Shown: positions 8,494 through 16,756 of the stretch, one piece after another
How the letters are laid out: every line of letters starts with the position of its first letter
Numbering within the stretch: the first letter of the stretch is position 1
Assembly (NCBI RefSeq): GCF_002101295.1
Contig: NZ_CP020778.1
Location: forward strand, 716,001-780,000
From: Candidatus Pelagibacter sp. RS40
GTDB lineage: Bacteria; Pseudomonadota; Alphaproteobacteria; Pelagibacterales; Pelagibacteraceae
Length of the DNA stretch: 64,000 bases
Direction of reading: 5' to 3'
Notes under the pieces: generated by a model
Database searches by the model: none
The model's input: the letters and a program-made list of their open reading frames with translations, nothing else
Told to the model about the DNA's origin: nothing
Made by a program: the position numbers and the translations under genes

Positions 8494-9321
8494 TTATTCT
8501 CTTAAAAGATCGTTGATAGATGTTTTTGATCTTGTTTTTTCATCAACCTGTTTAATTATCACCGCACAATATAATGAGGGTGCTGAAGCATTATTTTTAT
8601 CTGGTAATGAGCCCGGGACAACTACTGAATAAGGTGGAATATTTCCATATGTTATTTCACCAGTTTTTCTATTCACTATTTTAGTAGATTGACCTATATA
8701 CATTCCCATACTTAAAACTGAACCCTCACCTACAATAACTCCCTCGACCACCTCTGACATTGCACCTAAGAAAACATTGTCCTCAATAATTGTTGGTAAT
8801 GCTTGTGCTGGTTCTAGTACACCACCAACGCCACTACCTGCTGAGATATGGCAGTTTTTTCCTATCTGACAACAGCTTCCAGCACGACTAAAAGTGTCCA
8901 TCATTGTTCCTGTATCAATGTATGCACCAATGTTAACAAAACATGGCATCAAAACTACATTCTTACCTATGAATGATCCTTTTCTTACAGGAGAATTTGG
9001 AACCATCCTAAATCCAGCTTGTTCAAATTCTTTATCTCCCCAGCCAGCTGTTTTGCCTTTTAAAATATTACTCTTATCTCTCCAACTCGAATATGGCCCT
9101 GCCAGAGTCTCCATTCCATGAATTCTAAAACTAAGCATAATAGCTTTTTTAATATGCTGATGTGTAACCCATTCACCATTTATTTTTTCAGCTACTCTTA
9201 CTTTTCCACTATCTAGATCGTTAATAATTTGATTAACCGTGTCTTTTAAATTTTGATCAGAGTCTTGATTTACGTGATCTCTTTTCTCCCAAGCTTCATT
9301 TATAATGTTTTCTATACTCAT
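8494..9321 (-). CDS. dapD: Tetrahydrodipicolinate N-succinyltransferase
   Basis: DapD transfers succinyl from succinyl-CoA to tetrahydrodipicolinate. The 275-residue protein shows the left-handed beta-helix hexapeptide region from about residue 105, with SGVGGVLEP and SEVVEGVIVGEGS. The tail VDEKTRSKTSINDLLR is typical of the family. Some usually conserved positions differ: DTFSRAGSCCQIG is where most relatives have DTW..VGSCAQIG, and GAMSEVVEG replaces GARSEVVEG. The gene is directly upstream of dapE and 4 bases from the HAD phosphatase gene. Confidence 0.95.
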   Translation of the reverse strand: MSIENIINEAWEKRDHVNQDSDQNLKDTVNQIINDLDSGKVRVAEKINGEWVTHQHIKKAIMLSFRIHGMETLAGPYSSWRDKSNILKGKTAGWGDKEFEQAGFRMVPNSPVRKGSFIGKNVVLMPCFVNIGAYIDTGTMMDTFSRAGSCCQIGKNCHISAGSGVGGVLEPAQALPTIIEDNVFLGAMSEVVEGVIVGEGSVLSMGMYIGQSTKIVNRKTGEITYGNIPPYSVVVPGSLPDKNNASAPSLYCAVIIKQVDEKTRSKTSINDLLRE

Positions 9322-9325
9322 AATT

Positions 9326-9997
9326 TTATGAGTTTTTTAATAACCTTATTTCTTTTAAAAATAAAGAGAGATTTTCAATTTTGTAATCAATGTAATCTTT
9401 TTCAGACTCTTTTTTACCCCAGTATTCATCATTAATTAACCAAGCTGTAATTGCTCCTCTTTCTTTTCCAATGGACAAATTTTTTGCAATGTCTTCTATA
9501 TAAAGAGTTTCATTTGGATCGATTTTGAACTTTTGAACCATAAGATCAAATGCTTTTGCTTCTGGTTTAGGATGATATTCTGCATCAACTATATCAAATA
9601 CCCCATCAAATTGGTCATCTATTCCAAGATGTGTGGTTATATTTTTAACATGCTCTTTACTTCCATTTGTAAAAACATATTTATTTAATTTTATATTTTC
9701 TAACTCGTACCTTAAAGTTTTATCTTTTTCTAAAAACGACAGATCTATATCATGAACATAATCTAAAAATTCTCTAGGAGGAATATCATGATGTATCATC
9801 AGACCATTTAGACTTGTATTGTATTTATGAAAATAATTCGTTTGAAGTTCTTTTGCTTTTATTAAATCAATATTTAATTTTTTAGAAATATACTCCGTCA
9901 TTTTTTTGCTAACTTGACCAAAAACTGCCTCTAAATCCTGGTATAAAACACCATCACAATCAAATAATATATTTTTAATATTAGCTAAATTTTTCAT
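9326..9997 (-). CDS. HAD hydrolase, pyrimidine 5'-nucleotidase type
   Basis: The 223-residue protein has the HAD motifs: DCDGVLY with nucleophile D13 and acid D15, TNG at about 110, a lysine in HPKPE, and EDIAKNL as the metal-binding motif. The EDxxxNL form and overall layout match the pyrimidine 5'-nucleotidase (SDT1/UmpH-like) branch. The true substrate is uncertain, since HAD enzymes are promiscuous. Its start overlaps the argB stop by 4 bases (ATGA), and it lies 4 bases before dapD, so it belongs to the same operon. Confidence 0.85.
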   Translation of the reverse strand: MKNLANIKNILFDCDGVLYQDLEAVFGQVSKKMTEYISKKLNIDLIKAKELQTNYFHKYNTSLNGLMIHHDIPPREFLDYVHDIDLSFLEKDKTLRYELENIKLNKYVFTNGSKEHVKNITTHLGIDDQFDGVFDIVDAEYHPKPEAKAFDLMVQKFKIDPNETLYIEDIAKNLSIGKERGAITAWLINDEYWGKKESEKDYIDYKIENLSLFLKEIRLLKNS

Positions 9998-10842
9998 TTT
10001 CTTATTAAAGTGCCAGCTCCTTTATCTGAGAAGATTTCAAATAATATAGAATGTTGTTTTCTGCCATCGACAATGACAACTCCAGTAACACCATTATTTA
10101 CAGCGTCTAAACATGTTTTTATCTTAGGTATCATTCCACCTGCGATCGTTTTATTTTTAAGCATTTCATTTGCTATTGAAGAATTTATTTCAGAAATTAG
10201 ATTTTTGCTTTTGTCTAATACACCTTCAACATCAGTCATTAATAATAACCTTCTGGCTTTTAACTCCTTTGCAATTGCTCCAGCTGCTACATCTGCATTG
10301 ATATTATAAATATTGTTGTCTTCACCAATTCCCATCGGAACAATTAAAGGAATTTTCTTTTCATTTATAATTTCTAGAATTGTATCTTTCTTGATTTCAG
10401 TAGGTGTTCCTACAAAACCTAACTCCTTTCTTTCAGGTGTTACACTTATTACATTATTTTTTTTTGGACTGATTGCTACAGAATTTGCATGATGATTGTT
10501 TATCTCACTTAAAATTTCAAAATTAAGTTCCAGCAAAGCTTCTTCTACAATTTTAATTGTTTTTTCATCAGTTACTCTCAATCCATCGATAAATGCAGAT
10601 TTTAAATTATGCTCTTCAAGTTTTTTTTGAATATTTTTTCCACCACCATGAACTACAACCACAGAAAGACCTAATTTATTAATTACCGAGATATCTTCAA
10701 TGAATTGATTAAATAAATTCTTCTCTAAAAGTACAGATCCTCCACATTTTATAACAATGATGTCGTTTGAGTATTTAGTTGTATATTTTTTTACTTCATC
10801 AATGGAAGGTCCATTGTTAGGTAGAATTTTTTCTAATTCCAT
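9994..10842 (-). CDS. argB: Acetylglutamate kinase
   Basis: ArgB phosphorylates N-acetylglutamate in arginine synthesis. Family motifs are IKCGGSVL near residue 31, VVVHGGGK, the substrate-binding region FIDGLRVTD, NINADVAAGAIA and KTIAGGMIPK. The 282-residue length is normal. There is no gap to the preceding yidC stop. In many alphaproteobacteria the GTPase gene engB sits between yidC and argB; it is absent here. Other arginine genes in the window are argD, argF and argJ, each at a separate site. Confidence 0.97.
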   Translation of the reverse strand: MELEKILPNNGPSIDEVKKYTTKYSNDIIVIKCGGSVLLEKNLFNQFIEDISVINKLGLSVVVVHGGGKNIQKKLEEHNLKSAFIDGLRVTDEKTIKIVEEALLELNFEILSEINNHHANSVAISPKKNNVISVTPERKELGFVGTPTEIKKDTILEIINEKKIPLIVPMGIGEDNNIYNINADVAAGAIAKELKARRLLLMTDVEGVLDKSKNLISEINSSIANEMLKNKTIAGGMIPKIKTCLDAVNNGVTGVVIVDGRKQHSILFEIFSDKGAGTLIRK

Positions 10843-12525
10843 CTATTGAGCAGTTTTTACAGTAGTTCTTTTTATTATGACGTACTGCTGTGCCATAGTA
10901 AGTATGTTGTTAATTGTCCAATAAATTACCAAGCCCGACGGGAAAGGTGCTAAAATAACTGTAAGAAACAAAGGAAAGAACGCAAATATTTTTGCCTGAA
11001 TTGGATCAGGAGGAGTTGGATTTAGTTTTTGTTGAAGATACATACTCAGACCCATTAGACACGGCCATACACCAATAAGTAAAAATGATGGTGGGTCCCA
11101 TGGGATAAGCCCAAATAAATTAAATATTGAAGTTGGATCACGTTCGCTTAAATCTTTTATCCATCCATAAAAAGGCTGATGTCTCATTTCTAAAGTTACA
11201 AACAAAACTTTATAAATTGCAAAGAAGAAAGGTATCTGTATAAAAATTGGAAGGCATCCACTTACAGGATTTACTTTTTCCTTTTTATACAATGCCATCA
11301 TTTCTTGCTGGAGTTTCATTTTATCTTCCTTATGAAGTTCTTTTAGTCGTGTCATTTCAGGTTGTAGAACTTTCATTTTTGCCATTGATTTAAATGAGTA
11401 ATTTGCAAGTGGGAAAAATACTATTCTAATACAAATAGTTATTAGAATGATTGCTATACCAAAATTACCAGTCAGTTTGAAAAAATAGTCTATTAAGAAG
11501 AAAAGTGGTTTAACTAAGAAATAAAACCAACCCCAATCAATCGCTAGGTCATATTTGCTTATATTGAGATTTTCAGCGTATCCATCAATAACATCAACCT
11601 CTTTTGCTGCTATTATAATCTTAATCTCATTAGATTTTGTTTCATTAGCTCCAATTTCTGTTGCACTTGTCTCAATAAAGTTTGCTCTAAACTTATTTTT
11701 ATAATCAAAGTCAGTTCTAAATTTTCTATTTTCTTGTGGTATTAAACTTGTAATCCAGTACTTGTCAGTAATTCCCAGCCATCCTTTATCAGCATTAATT
11801 GAAAATTTTTTTTCTTCTATATCATCATAGTCTTCCTCTACTAATTGATCATCAAACACTCCTATAAGACCTTCATGTAGAATAAAAAAATCAATTATTT
11901 CTGGTGCTAGGTTTCTTATAATTTGGCCATAGGGGTAAAAATTATAAGTTTTTTCTGAATTATTAATTATTGTTTGGTTTACTTTAAATAAATATTGATC
12001 ATCAATACTAATATCTTTTATAAATTTAATATTTTGATCATTTGTCCATGAGAGCTTTATTGGAGAATTAGGGGTTAATTTATTATTTCCTTCAATTGTC
12101 CAAATTGTTTTAGAATTAGGAAGATTAATATTTTTGTTTGCTGTTGCCCACCCGGTTTCAATATAATAACCATCCTCTACCTTTTTTGGATTTAATAAAA
12201 TAACGTTATCATCACCATTTAGAGTATTAGTGTACTTTTTAAATGTTAAATCATCTATTGATCCACCAACTAAAGAAATTGATCCAATTACTGTACTATT
12301 TTCAAATTGAACTCTATCTTCATTTTTAATAGCCTCATTTCGAGAAATTTTTGAAACCTCAACATTTTGATCTAATGATGGTGCTTCACTCGTAGATTCA
12401 ACAATATTATTTTTTTCATTATTGATTTTTTTTGGATCCGGAGGTGGAGGAGCAAAAAATAATCCATAAATTATTATTACCGCTGCACTCAATGAAATTG
12501 CTGCTATGACATTTTTAGAATCCAA
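10843..12525 (-). CDS. yidC: Membrane protein insertase YidC
   Basis: YidC inserts and folds inner-membrane proteins with or without SecYEG. The 560-residue protein has an N-terminal transmembrane helix (about 5-23) ending in FFAPPPPDPKK, a large periplasmic beta domain (about 70-330), and the conserved insertase core with five helices from about 345. The core includes the hydrophilic-groove arginine in CIRIVFFPL and the cytoplasmic helical hairpin MAKMKVLQPEM. The start is TTG at 12525; no ATG is nearby and this start gives the typical N-terminus MDSKN. It overlaps yidD by 11 bases. Confidence 0.96.
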   Translation of the reverse strand: MDSKNVIAAISLSAAVIIIYGLFFAPPPPDPKKINNEKNNIVESTSEAPSLDQNVEVSKISRNEAIKNEDRVQFENSTVIGSISLVGGSIDDLTFKKYTNTLNGDDNVILLNPKKVEDGYYIETGWATANKNINLPNSKTIWTIEGNNKLTPNSPIKLSWTNDQNIKFIKDISIDDQYLFKVNQTIINNSEKTYNFYPYGQIIRNLAPEIIDFFILHEGLIGVFDDQLVEEDYDDIEEKKFSINADKGWLGITDKYWITSLIPQENRKFRTDFDYKNKFRANFIETSATEIGANETKSNEIKIIIAAKEVDVIDGYAENLNISKYDLAIDWGWFYFLVKPLFFLIDYFFKLTGNFGIAIILITICIRIVFFPLANYSFKSMAKMKVLQPEMTRLKELHKEDKMKLQQEMMALYKKEKVNPVSGCLPIFIQIPFFFAIYKVLFVTLEMRHQPFYGWIKDLSERDPTSIFNLFGLIPWDPPSFLLIGVWPCLMGLSMYLQQKLNPTPPDPIQAKIFAFFPLFLTVILAPFPSGLVIYWTINNILTMAQQYVIIKRTTVKTAQ

Positions 12526-12763
12526 TTTTTTTACCTCTTATCTTTTCAACAGGATCATCCCCTCCATGACCAAACCATGGATTACATCTTAAAATTCTTA
12601 GAAACGACTTATAGATTGCTTTAATAAAATTGTATTTTTCAAAACATTCTAAACAATAACTACTACAAGTTGGATGGAATTTACACGAATTATAAAAAAA
12701 GGGACTTAATAAAAATTTGTAAGCCTTAATTAGAAAAATAAAAATATAATTAATTACTCTCAT
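12515..12763 (-). CDS. yidD: Membrane protein insertion efficiency factor YidD
   Basis: YidD is a small inner-membrane-associated protein that helps YidC-dependent insertion. The 82 residues show the family signature: a short N-terminal amphipathic or hydrophobic segment, the cysteine motif FHPTCSSYCLEC, and the RILRCNPWFGHGGDDPV region. It sits between rnpA (sharing one base) and yidC (11-base overlap), the standard rpmH-rnpA-yidD-yidC order. Confidence 0.95.
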   Translation of the reverse strand: MRVINYIFIFLIKAYKFLLSPFFYNSCKFHPTCSSYCLECFEKYNFIKAIYKSFLRILRCNPWFGHGGDDPVEKIRGKKIGF

Positions 12764-13104
12764 TATTTTATTTTTTCAAAATCTTGAAAAACTTTCTCTT
12801 TTATAATTTTATAATTGTCATCCAAAACAGATTTTCGAGAGATCAAAAGATATGAATAATTAAAGTTTATATTAATTGATTTCACAGCATCATTCATAAT
12901 ATTTTTAAGTCTTCTTTTTATTTTGTTTCTACTAACAGCGTTACCAATTTTCTTTTTAGTTACAAAGCTAATATTTAATTTCTTGTTGTTCTTACCAGAT
13001 AATCTCTTAAAAAAAATTGTTAAATATTTATTGGATATTTTTTTTCCACTAAGGATTGATTTAAATTCTTCGTTTTTAGAAAGGCTTACTATTTTGCTTT
13101 TCAT
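12763..13104 (-). CDS. rnpA: Ribonuclease P protein component
   Basis: RnpA binds the catalytic RNA of RNase P and helps mature tRNA 5' ends. The 113-residue product is very basic and contains the RNR-like motif in AVSRNKIKRRLKNIM. This is followed by a family-like end with SYLLISRKSVLDDNY. The ATG overlaps the stop of rpmH by one base (TAATG), so expression is coupled to ribosomal protein L34. Confidence 0.95.
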   Translation of the reverse strand: MKSKIVSLSKNEEFKSILSGKKISNKYLTIFFKRLSGKNNKKLNISFVTKKKIGNAVSRNKIKRRLKNIMNDAVKSININFNYSYLLISRKSVLDDNYKIIKEKVFQDFEKIK

Positions 13105-13241
13105 TAAGCATTAGTTAACTTTTTTCTTCCTTTAGCTCTTCTTCTTTTAAGAACTTTTCTTCCACCTTTGGTTTTCATTTTAGCCCTGAACCCCACAGAT
13201 TTTTTACGAACTCGATTACTTGGTTGATATGTACGTTTCAT
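13104..13241 (-). CDS. rpmH: Large ribosomal subunit protein bL34
   Basis: The minus-strand frame from the ATG at 13239-13241 encodes 45 residues that begin [19 protein letters not shown] and continue with [19 protein letters not shown], an unmistakable L34. It is the first gene of rpmH-rnpA-yidD-yidC-argB. The divergent VTT protein gene starts 83 bases away. In that gap lies an inverted repeat, GTACTTAT at 13269-13276 with ATAAGTAC at 13291-13298, whose minus-strand TATAAG could serve as the operon's -10 box. Confidence 0.98.
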   Translation of the reverse strand: MKRTYQPSNRVRKKSVGFRAKMKTKGGRKVLKRRRAKGRKKLTNA

Positions 13242-13324
13242 GGTTAGTTAATTTATTGTTAAATTCACGTACTTATACAAATAAATATATATAAGTACAG
13301 CGATTTTTAATAAATTAGAGCTCA

Positions 13325-14044
13325 ATGAATAAGGAAAAAAAAATTAAAATATTTTTAGGTTCTGCTTATATTTTGATTGTATCTATTTTTTTATGGTTCT
13401 TTTTTAGCAAATTTTCATTTCAAGATTTCTCAAGTTACGAATTAATCAGAGACAATAGAGATACATTAGAGCAAGTTAAAAATAGTAATATTTTTATATC
13501 AAGTATTTTATTTCTATTAGGAACAATTATTTGGGTCTTATTATTGGGATTTGGGTCCCCAGTTTTTTTGGTAGGGGGTTTTATCTTCGGTAAATGGCTA
13601 GGTACTTTAATAATTGTTTTTGGATTATCAATTGGTGCAACATTTTTGTATATGTTTGCTAATTATTTTTTAAAAGATTTAATTGAAGATAAGTTTTCAT
13701 CTCGTTTTAATAATTTAACTGAAAAATTTAAAGAGAATGAATTCACATTTTTTTTAATTTATAGATTTATAGGTGGTATACCTTTTTTCATATCTAATAT
13801 TTTACCTACAATTTTTAATGTCAAGATAAGAAATTTCTTTCTAGGTTCAGTTATTGGAATGACGCCCCAATTGTTTGCAGGAGCTTCTCTAGGAGCTGGC
13901 CTAAATAAAATTTTGGAGGAAAATTCTGAGGCACCTAGTCTTTTACAATTACTTTTGACACCAGATATCTATTTACCAATTATAGGAATTATAACTTTAG
14001 TTTTGATTGGATTTCTTTTAAGAAAAAAATTTTACTCAAAATAA
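13325..14044 (+). CDS. TVP38/TMEM64 (VTT domain) membrane protein
   Basis: The 239-residue protein has five to six predicted membrane helices. It carries the VTT-domain core: LGFGSPVFLVGGFIFGKWLG, the segment around RFIGGIPFFISNILP, and FFLGSVIGMTPQLFAGASLG. Bacterial members of this SNARE-associated/DedA-like group are thought to move lipids across the inner membrane or to support membrane homeostasis. It stands alone between the divergent rpmH operon and the convergent tRNA-Thr, whose 3' end lies only 3 bases after its stop. Confidence 0.88.
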   Translation: MNKEKKIKIFLGSAYILIVSIFLWFFFSKFSFQDFSSYELIRDNRDTLEQVKNSNIFISSILFLLGTIIWVLLLGFGSPVFLVGGFIFGKWLGTLIIVFGLSIGATFLYMFANYFLKDLIEDKFSSRFNNLTEKFKENEFTFFLIYRFIGGIPFFISNILPTIFNVKIRNFFLGSVIGMTPQLFAGASLGAGLNKILEENSEAPSLLQLLLTPDIYLPIIGIITLVLIGFLLRKKFYSK

Positions 14045-14047
14045 TTC

Positions 14048-14121
14048 TGGTGCCCCCACCCAGAATTGAACTGGAAACTCATCCTTACCATGGATGTGTT
14101 ATACCATTTAACTATAGGGGC
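14048..14121 (-). tRNA. tRNA-Thr (GGT)
   Basis: On the minus strand the acceptor GCCCCTA pairs with TGGGGGC. The anticodon stem CATCC/GGATG encloses the loop ATGGTAA with anticodon GGT, reading ACC and ACT. The T arm TCCAG/CTGGG encloses TTCAATT. Discriminator A and an encoded CCA end the 74-base gene. The D loop is short. Confidence 0.93.
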
Positions 14122-14218
14122 TAATTCTATTTTAAATTTAGTGTATAAAATTAATTTTTTCAAATTATTGCCTTAATTTTTTTCAAAAATGAGTTATATC
14201 TATTCTTAAGGAAATGCT

Positions 14219-14416
14219 ATGGGAATTCACTACGACTATAAATCTACTCGAAGCGCAAAAGCCATGGAGAAGCAAGCCAAAAGAGAGAAGAAGCTTGCTG
14301 AAAAAAGAGCTAAAAAACAAGCAAAGCATGGAGAAGTAAAAAAAGAGGAAGATAAAACAATTCCTATAGACCAAGTTATAACTTTAGATCACCTTACAAA
14401 TCCTGATAAAAAGTAA
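14219..14416 (+). CDS. Small basic helical protein, hypothetical
   Basis: The 65-residue product begins MGIHYDYKSTRSAKAMEKQ and then has a highly charged K/E/A-rich helix (about 15-48) that could form a coiled coil or bind RNA. An acidic tail ends in LDHLTNPDKK. I do not recognise a characterised family. An AAGGAA ribosome-binding site lies a few bases upstream of the ATG. A second tiny basic ORF and then dcd-murA follow at once, so it may be part of that operon. Confidence 0.65.
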   Translation: MGIHYDYKSTRSAKAMEKQAKREKKLAEKRAKKQAKHGEVKKEEDKTIPIDQVITLDHLTNPDKK

Positions 14417-14420
14417 TTCA

Positions 14421-14525
14421 ATGAATTCTAAGAAGGATAAGCTTAGTAAACTTGAAATTGCATTAAAAAAGAATTTAAAAAAGAGAAAAATTTTTCAAAA
14501 GAAACAAAAGAAAAATAATAAATAG
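14421..14525 (+). CDS. 34-residue lysine-rich small protein
   Basis: An ATG at 14421, four bases after the previous stop, opens a frame of 34 codons ending in TAG at 14523-14525, just 2 bases before dcd. The product is almost one helix, and its core reads [19 protein letters not shown]. From memory, short alphaproteobacterial proteins with a similar AL..NL..RK core occur in this kind of neighbourhood, which supports the call, but I cannot confirm it. Tight spacing on both sides also argues for a real gene. Function unknown. Confidence 0.55.
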   Translation: MNSKKDKLSKLEIALKKNLKKRKIFQKKQKKNNK

Positions 14526-14527
14526 AT

Positions 14528-15085
14528 ATGTCCATTCAACCCGATACTTGGATTAAGAAAATGTGTAAAGAACACAATATGATCGAACCGTTTTTAGATC
14601 ATCAAGTTTCTGAGGGAAAAATATCTTATGGATTGAGTAGCATGGGTTATGATGTTAGAATTTCAGATGAATATAGAATTTTTACAAATGTAAATAGTTC
14701 TTTAGTAGACCCTAAAAACTTCTCTGATGAGAATTTTATTGAGAGAAAGGGCCCTCACTGCATAATTCCACCTAACTCTTTTGTTTTAGCAAAAACAGTT
14801 GAATATTTTAGAATTCCAAAAGATGTTCTTTGTATTTGTGTTGGAAAAAGTACTTACGCTAGGACTGGTATTATTTGTAATGTAACTCCAATTGAAAATG
14901 AGTTTGAAGGCAATATTGTTATAGAGCTAAGTAATACAACACCTAATCCTGCAAAAATTTATTCTAATGAAGGAATAGCTCAGTTTTTATTTTTTAAATC
15001 AGAGACAGAACCAGAAACTACATATAAATCTAAGAACGGAAAATATCAGGGTCAAACAACTATTCAGGTCGCAAAAATAAAATAA
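14528..15085 (+). CDS. dcd: dCTP deaminase
   Basis: Dcd deaminates dCTP to dUTP for thymidylate synthesis. The 185-residue protein has the trimeric dUTPase-like fold with KSTYARTGI (nucleotide-binding Ser and Arg), [11 protein letters not shown] containing the catalytic Glu, and the C-terminal [11 protein letters not shown] that closes on the nucleotide. The early part, [14 protein letters not shown], is also typical. It is 1 base upstream of murA. Confidence 0.97.
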   Translation: MSIQPDTWIKKMCKEHNMIEPFLDHQVSEGKISYGLSSMGYDVRISDEYRIFTNVNSSLVDPKNFSDENFIERKGPHCIIPPNSFVLAKTVEYFRIPKDVLCICVGKSTYARTGIICNVTPIENEFEGNIVIELSNTTPNPAKIYSNEGIAQFLFFKSETEPETTYKSKNGKYQGQTTIQVAKIK

Positions 15086-15086
15086 A

Positions 15087-16349
15087 ATGGACAAGTTTTT
15101 GATTACGGGTCCTTGTAAAGTCAAGGGACAAGTCTCAATAAGTGGTTCAAAAAATGCAGCATTACCAATTTTAGCTTCAACATTATTATTTGATAAACCT
15201 GTGGTTATAGAAAATCTTCCAAGGGTTAGAGATATAGATACAATGTTAAATCTGCTTAAGTCTCTTGGTTCAAAAATTAAATTCTCAAAAAATAAAAAAA
15301 CTGTAAAAATTTACAAAACAAAAAAACAAAATTATTTTGCTTCTTACTCGCTAGTGAAAACGATGAGAGCAGGTATATTGGTTTTGGGACCTTTAATTTC
15401 AAAATATCATAAATCTATAACATCATTACCAGGAGGATGTTTAATCGGGGCAAGACCAGTAAATTATCATCTAAGTGCACTTAAAAAACTTGGAATGAAA
15501 TACGAAATTAAAAAAGGATATATTCATGCAACTTCAAAAGGAAAACTAAAGGGCACAAAGATTAAGTTTTCAAAAATTAGTGTTGGAGCAACAGAAAATT
15601 CAATTATTGCAGCCACTTTAGCACAAGGAAAAACTACATTAAAAAATTGTGCGATTGAACCTGAAATAAAGGATCTAACAAATTTTCTTAAATCGGCAGG
15701 CGCAAACATAAAATGGATTGGAAAAAGGACTTGCCAAATAATTGGTGTAAATTCCTTGAACCCAACCACTTATTCTGTAATGGGAGATAGAATAGAAACA
15801 GGAACTTTTTGTGTTGCAGCAGCTTTAACAAAAGGTGATTTGACAATTAAAAACTTTAATCCAAAATTGATCCAGACAGAATTAAATCTATTAAAAAGAT
15901 CTGGTGCAAAAATAAAGACGAATAAAAACGAAATAAAGATTAAAGGGCCACAAAAAATTAAAAGTATAAATAGTATTTTTACAAAAGAATATCCAAACTT
16001 TCCAACTGATTTACAAGCACAGTTTATGGTTTTGATGTGCAAAGCTAATGGAAGAAGCTCGATAACTGAAAGTATTTTTGAAAATAGATTTATGCATGTC
16101 GCTGAGTTAAGAAGATTAGGCGCAAAAATAGTTATAAAAGATAACAAAGCGACTATGGAAGGCAATACAGAGTTTACCGGGGCAGAGTTAATGTCCAGTG
16201 ACTTAAGAGCTTCTGTTGCTTTAGTTTTGGCTGCAATTATTTCAAAGGGGCAGTCAGTAATTAATAGAATATACCATTTAGACAGGGGATATGAAAAAAT
16301 TGAAAATAAACTGAAAAAAATTGGAGTTAGAATAAAAAGATTATCTTAA
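15087..16349 (+). CDS. murA: UDP-N-acetylglucosamine 1-carboxyvinyltransferase
   Basis: MurA adds enolpyruvate to UDP-GlcNAc, the first committed step of peptidoglycan synthesis. K22 and N23 in SGSKNAALP bind substrate. The catalytic cysteine is C118 in LPGGCLIGARP, so the enzyme should be of the fosfomycin-sensitive type. Other conserved blocks are YPNFPTDLQAQ and the C-terminal HLDRGYE. The length of 420 residues is normal. Its stop shares one base with the start of the DUF2948 gene. Confidence 0.98.
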   Translation: MDKFLITGPCKVKGQVSISGSKNAALPILASTLLFDKPVVIENLPRVRDIDTMLNLLKSLGSKIKFSKNKKTVKIYKTKKQNYFASYSLVKTMRAGILVLGPLISKYHKSITSLPGGCLIGARPVNYHLSALKKLGMKYEIKKGYIHATSKGKLKGTKIKFSKISVGATENSIIAATLAQGKTTLKNCAIEPEIKDLTNFLKSAGANIKWIGKRTCQIIGVNSLNPTTYSVMGDRIETGTFCVAAALTKGDLTIKNFNPKLIQTELNLLKRSGAKIKTNKNEIKIKGPQKIKSINSIFTKEYPNFPTDLQAQFMVLMCKANGRSSITESIFENRFMHVAELRRLGAKIVIKDNKATMEGNTEFTGAELMSSDLRASVALVLAAIISKGQSVINRIYHLDRGYEKIENKLKKIGVRIKRLS

Positions 16350-16756
16350 TGGATAAAAAGTTCTTAAAAAAAATTATTGCTCAATCTCCAGAAGATCTTC
16401 AAATGATATCTGCATGTTGCTCTGAAGGTAAAGTTAAAATATCAGATATTAAATACCTTCCTTCAAATAGAATATTTCTAATTTCAATTTTAAGAAAAGA
16501 TAGAGAAAATGAAGATGACAATAAAATAATAAATAGCATTATAAAGTTTGAATTTGTTCAATCCTCTAAATCAAAAAATATTGATCAAAATGAACCAGAA
16601 ACAGAACTTGAATTGTTAGCAATAGATTTATTTAAAAGAGAACATAATTTTGAAATAACCCTATTATTTTCAAAAAATAGATTTATAACACTCACTTCTG
16701 AAATTATAGAAGCAGTATTGGAAGATCAAAAAATAGAGAATGATAAAAGTAATTAG
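16349..16756 (+). CDS. DUF2948 family protein
   Basis: The 135-residue protein matches the alphaproteobacterial DUF2948 pattern: SPEDLQMISACCSEGKVKI near the start followed by DIKYLPSNRIFLISI. No function is established for the family. It lies between murA (one-base overlap, TAATG) and hisD (17-base overlap), an order conserved in many alphaproteobacteria. Confidence 0.85.
   Translation: MDKKFLKKIIAQSPEDLQMISACCSEGKVKISDIKYLPSNRIFLISILRKDRENEDDNKIINSIIKFEFVQSSKSKNIDQNEPETELELLAIDLFKREHNFEITLLFSKNRFITLTSEIIEAVLEDQKIENDKSN

Noticed and set aside
13242..13324. Replication origin beside rpmH
   Set aside because: No dnaA, dnaN or cluster of DnaA-box-like sites is present; rpmH is not next to the origin in most alphaproteobacteria.
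15524..16165. Two long minus-strand frames inside murA (81 and 131 codons)
   Set aside because: They are antisense shadows of a well-conserved enzyme in AT-rich sequence.
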